Shown piece by piece: positions 6,717 through 7,249 of a stretch of DNA of 7,249 nt. Under the pieces are notes generated by a model that saw only the letters and a program-made list of their open reading frames with translations, was not told the DNA's origin and ran no database searches. The DNA is taken from assembly GCA_947259865.1 (NCBI GenBank), contig CAMYNZ010000285.1, positions 4,335 through 11,583 on the forward strand, written 5' to 3'. This DNA is from an uncultured Desulfobacterales bacterium (lineage in GTDB: Bacteria > Desulfobacterota > Desulfobacteria > Desulfobacterales > G020354645). A program made the translations under genes and the position numbers. Position 1 is the first letter of the stretch. Every line of letters begins with the position of its first letter.

Positions 6717-6750
6717 TATGACCCATTACCTATTACCTTTTACCCATCCC
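6717..6750 (+). repeat. Degenerate 7-bp tandem repeat, second tract
   Basis: The heptamers read TATGACC, CATTACC, TATTACC and TTTTACC, then CATCCC. They share the -ACC ending, the period and the orientation of the tract at 2986-3020. It ends about 30 bp before the candidate promoter of the DUF362 gene. Confidence 0.7.
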
Positions 6751-6779
6751 TTGGACACTTCGCCTCCCAAATTATATAA

Positions 6780-6808
6780 TTGACCTTATAGATTGGCGAT
6801 TGTATTCT
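6780..6808 (+). promoter_or_regulatory. Candidate sigma70-type promoter for the DUF362 gene
   Basis: TTGACC (6780-6785, five of six matches to the -35 consensus) is followed after 17 nt by TATTCT (6803-6808, four of six matches to the -10 consensus), in an AT-rich stretch. Transcription would start near 6815 and leave a leader of about 95 nt before the ATG at 6911. The assignment rests on consensus matching alone. Confidence 0.45.
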
Positions 6809-6900
6809 TTCCTTTATCCTGAGATAGCTGTATGAATAAGAAATCCTGGCTTTTCTGCTCAATGGTTCAACACTAATATATAGTCATTCTTGTGGAAGAA

Positions 6901-6905
6901 GGGAG
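6901..6905 (+). promoter_or_regulatory. Ribosome binding site of the DUF362 gene
   Basis: GGGAG lies 5 nt before the ATG at 6911. It fixes this start over the in-frame ATG codons at 6953 and 6983, which would remove part or all of the twin-arginine signal. Confidence 0.65.
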
Positions 6906-6910
6906 ACCCG

Positions 6911-7249
6911 ATGTCTGGAAAGATCACGCGACGGGCATTTATCAAACAGGGGATGTTTTTGGCCGGAGGCGTGCTGGGCGGTATGGGGTTGGGGCCTGCC
7001 GCAGCAGGTGCCGTTGCGAAACCGGATATCTTTGTTGTCCAGGGAACCAATTACTATGACAATACCATCAAAGCCGTCGATGGGCTGGGCGGCATAAGCC
7101 GGATCGTATCTAAAGGTTCAAGGGTCGGTTTGCTGGTGAATCTTTCCTTCCTGAACATCGGCGCCCACGTACATCCGGACATGACCCTGGCCATCGCCAG
7201 GATGTGCTTTGACGCCGGCGCCAGGGACGTCACCCTCATCAAATCTCCA
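6911..7249 (+). CDS. Tat-exported DUF362-family protein, N-terminal fragment
   Basis: The frame is open for 113 codons from the ATG at 6911 to the end of the window. The protein begins MSGKITRRAFIKQGMFLAGG: TRRAFIK is a twin-arginine motif, followed by a Gly/Ala-rich hydrophobic stretch and a likely cleavage around GAVA-KPD (residues ~33-36). The product should therefore be folded, perhaps with a cofactor, before export by the Tat pathway. The mature part (VVQGTNYYDNTIKAVDGLGGI, VGLLVNLSFL, VHPDMTLAIARMCFDAGARDVTLIKSP) follows the DUF362 pattern of a repeated 'K.N' type strand, then P..... A......AGA.DV... . DUF362 proteins are often found with iron-sulfur or ferredoxin domains in anaerobes, but their reaction is not well defined. 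The catalytic or metal-binding part lies beyond the window. It has its own likely promoter and seems unrelated to the genes upstream. Confidence 0.82.
   Translation, partial: MSGKITRRAFIKQGMFLAGGVLGGMGLGPAAAGAVAKPDIFVVQGTNYYDNTIKAVDGLGGISRIVSKGSRVGLLVNLSFLNIGAHVHPDMTLAIARMCFDAGARDVTLIKSP

Larger units (their letters stand above)
6314..6910. other. Repeat-rich intergenic region without a supported gene
   Basis: This spacer of roughly 600 bp separates the ankyrin gene from the DUF362 gene. In order it holds an AT-rich inverted repeat (6374-6435), a 40-bp REP-like palindrome and its perfect inverted copy (6486-6525, 6627-6666) with a CTCTG-type repeat and a partial third palindrome between them, a 7-bp tandem repeat (6717-6750), and a candidate promoter (6780-6808). 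I see no tRNA, no CRISPR array, no transposase and no clear intrinsic terminator. Confidence 0.8.

Noticed and set aside
6832..6876. 14-codon ORF (MNKKSWLFCSMVQH) in the leader of the DUF362 gene
   Set aside because: It has no ribosome binding site and no attenuator-like codon runs or hairpins, so it is most likely chance.

Overview
The window reads as a chromosomal segment of a Gram-negative bacterium with moderate GC content. Every convincing gene lies on the + strand. A bacterial alpha-2-macroglobulin/PBP1C pair, an MJ0042-type zinc-ribbon membrane protein, a Tat-exported DUF362 protein and intergenic spacers full of small repeats would fit a deltaproteobacterial (Desulfobacterota-like) genome. 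That placement is an inference from gene content, not proof.

Layout. Positions 1-575 hold the C-terminal end of a large alpha-2-macroglobulin-like protein; its start and any thioester region lie upstream of the window. It overlaps by 4 bp (ATGA) with pbpC (572-2932), a complete class A penicillin-binding protein 1C with all expected glycosyltransferase and transpeptidase motifs. A spacer with a 7-bp tandem repeat (2986-3020) follows. Next is an unusual gene (3047-4555) encoding an N-terminal zinc ribbon, one membrane helix and about ten 23-residue leucine-rich repeats. After 79 bp comes a gene for a secreted protein with a small N-terminal domain and about eight ankyrin repeats. Its frame is broken near position 5045: the first ORF stops at 5054, while the rest of the protein continues uninterrupted in the -1 frame to 6313. 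A repeat-rich, apparently gene-free spacer of about 600 bp (6314-6910) follows. It contains a perfect inverted pair of 40-bp REP-like palindromes, a degenerate CTCTG-type repeat, an AT-rich inverted repeat, a second copy of the 7-bp tandem repeat and a plausible sigma70-type promoter. The window ends inside a Tat-signal DUF362-family protein (6911 onward).

How the genes may work together. The macroglobulin/PBP1C pair is a known bacterial partnership, thought to trap incoming proteases in the periplasm while peptidoglycan is repaired. The two following genes each carry a long protein-binding repeat array predicted to face the periplasm. They might therefore belong to the same envelope-related locus, but the spacer after pbpC means co-transcription is not shown. 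The DUF362 gene has its own likely promoter and looks like a separate unit.
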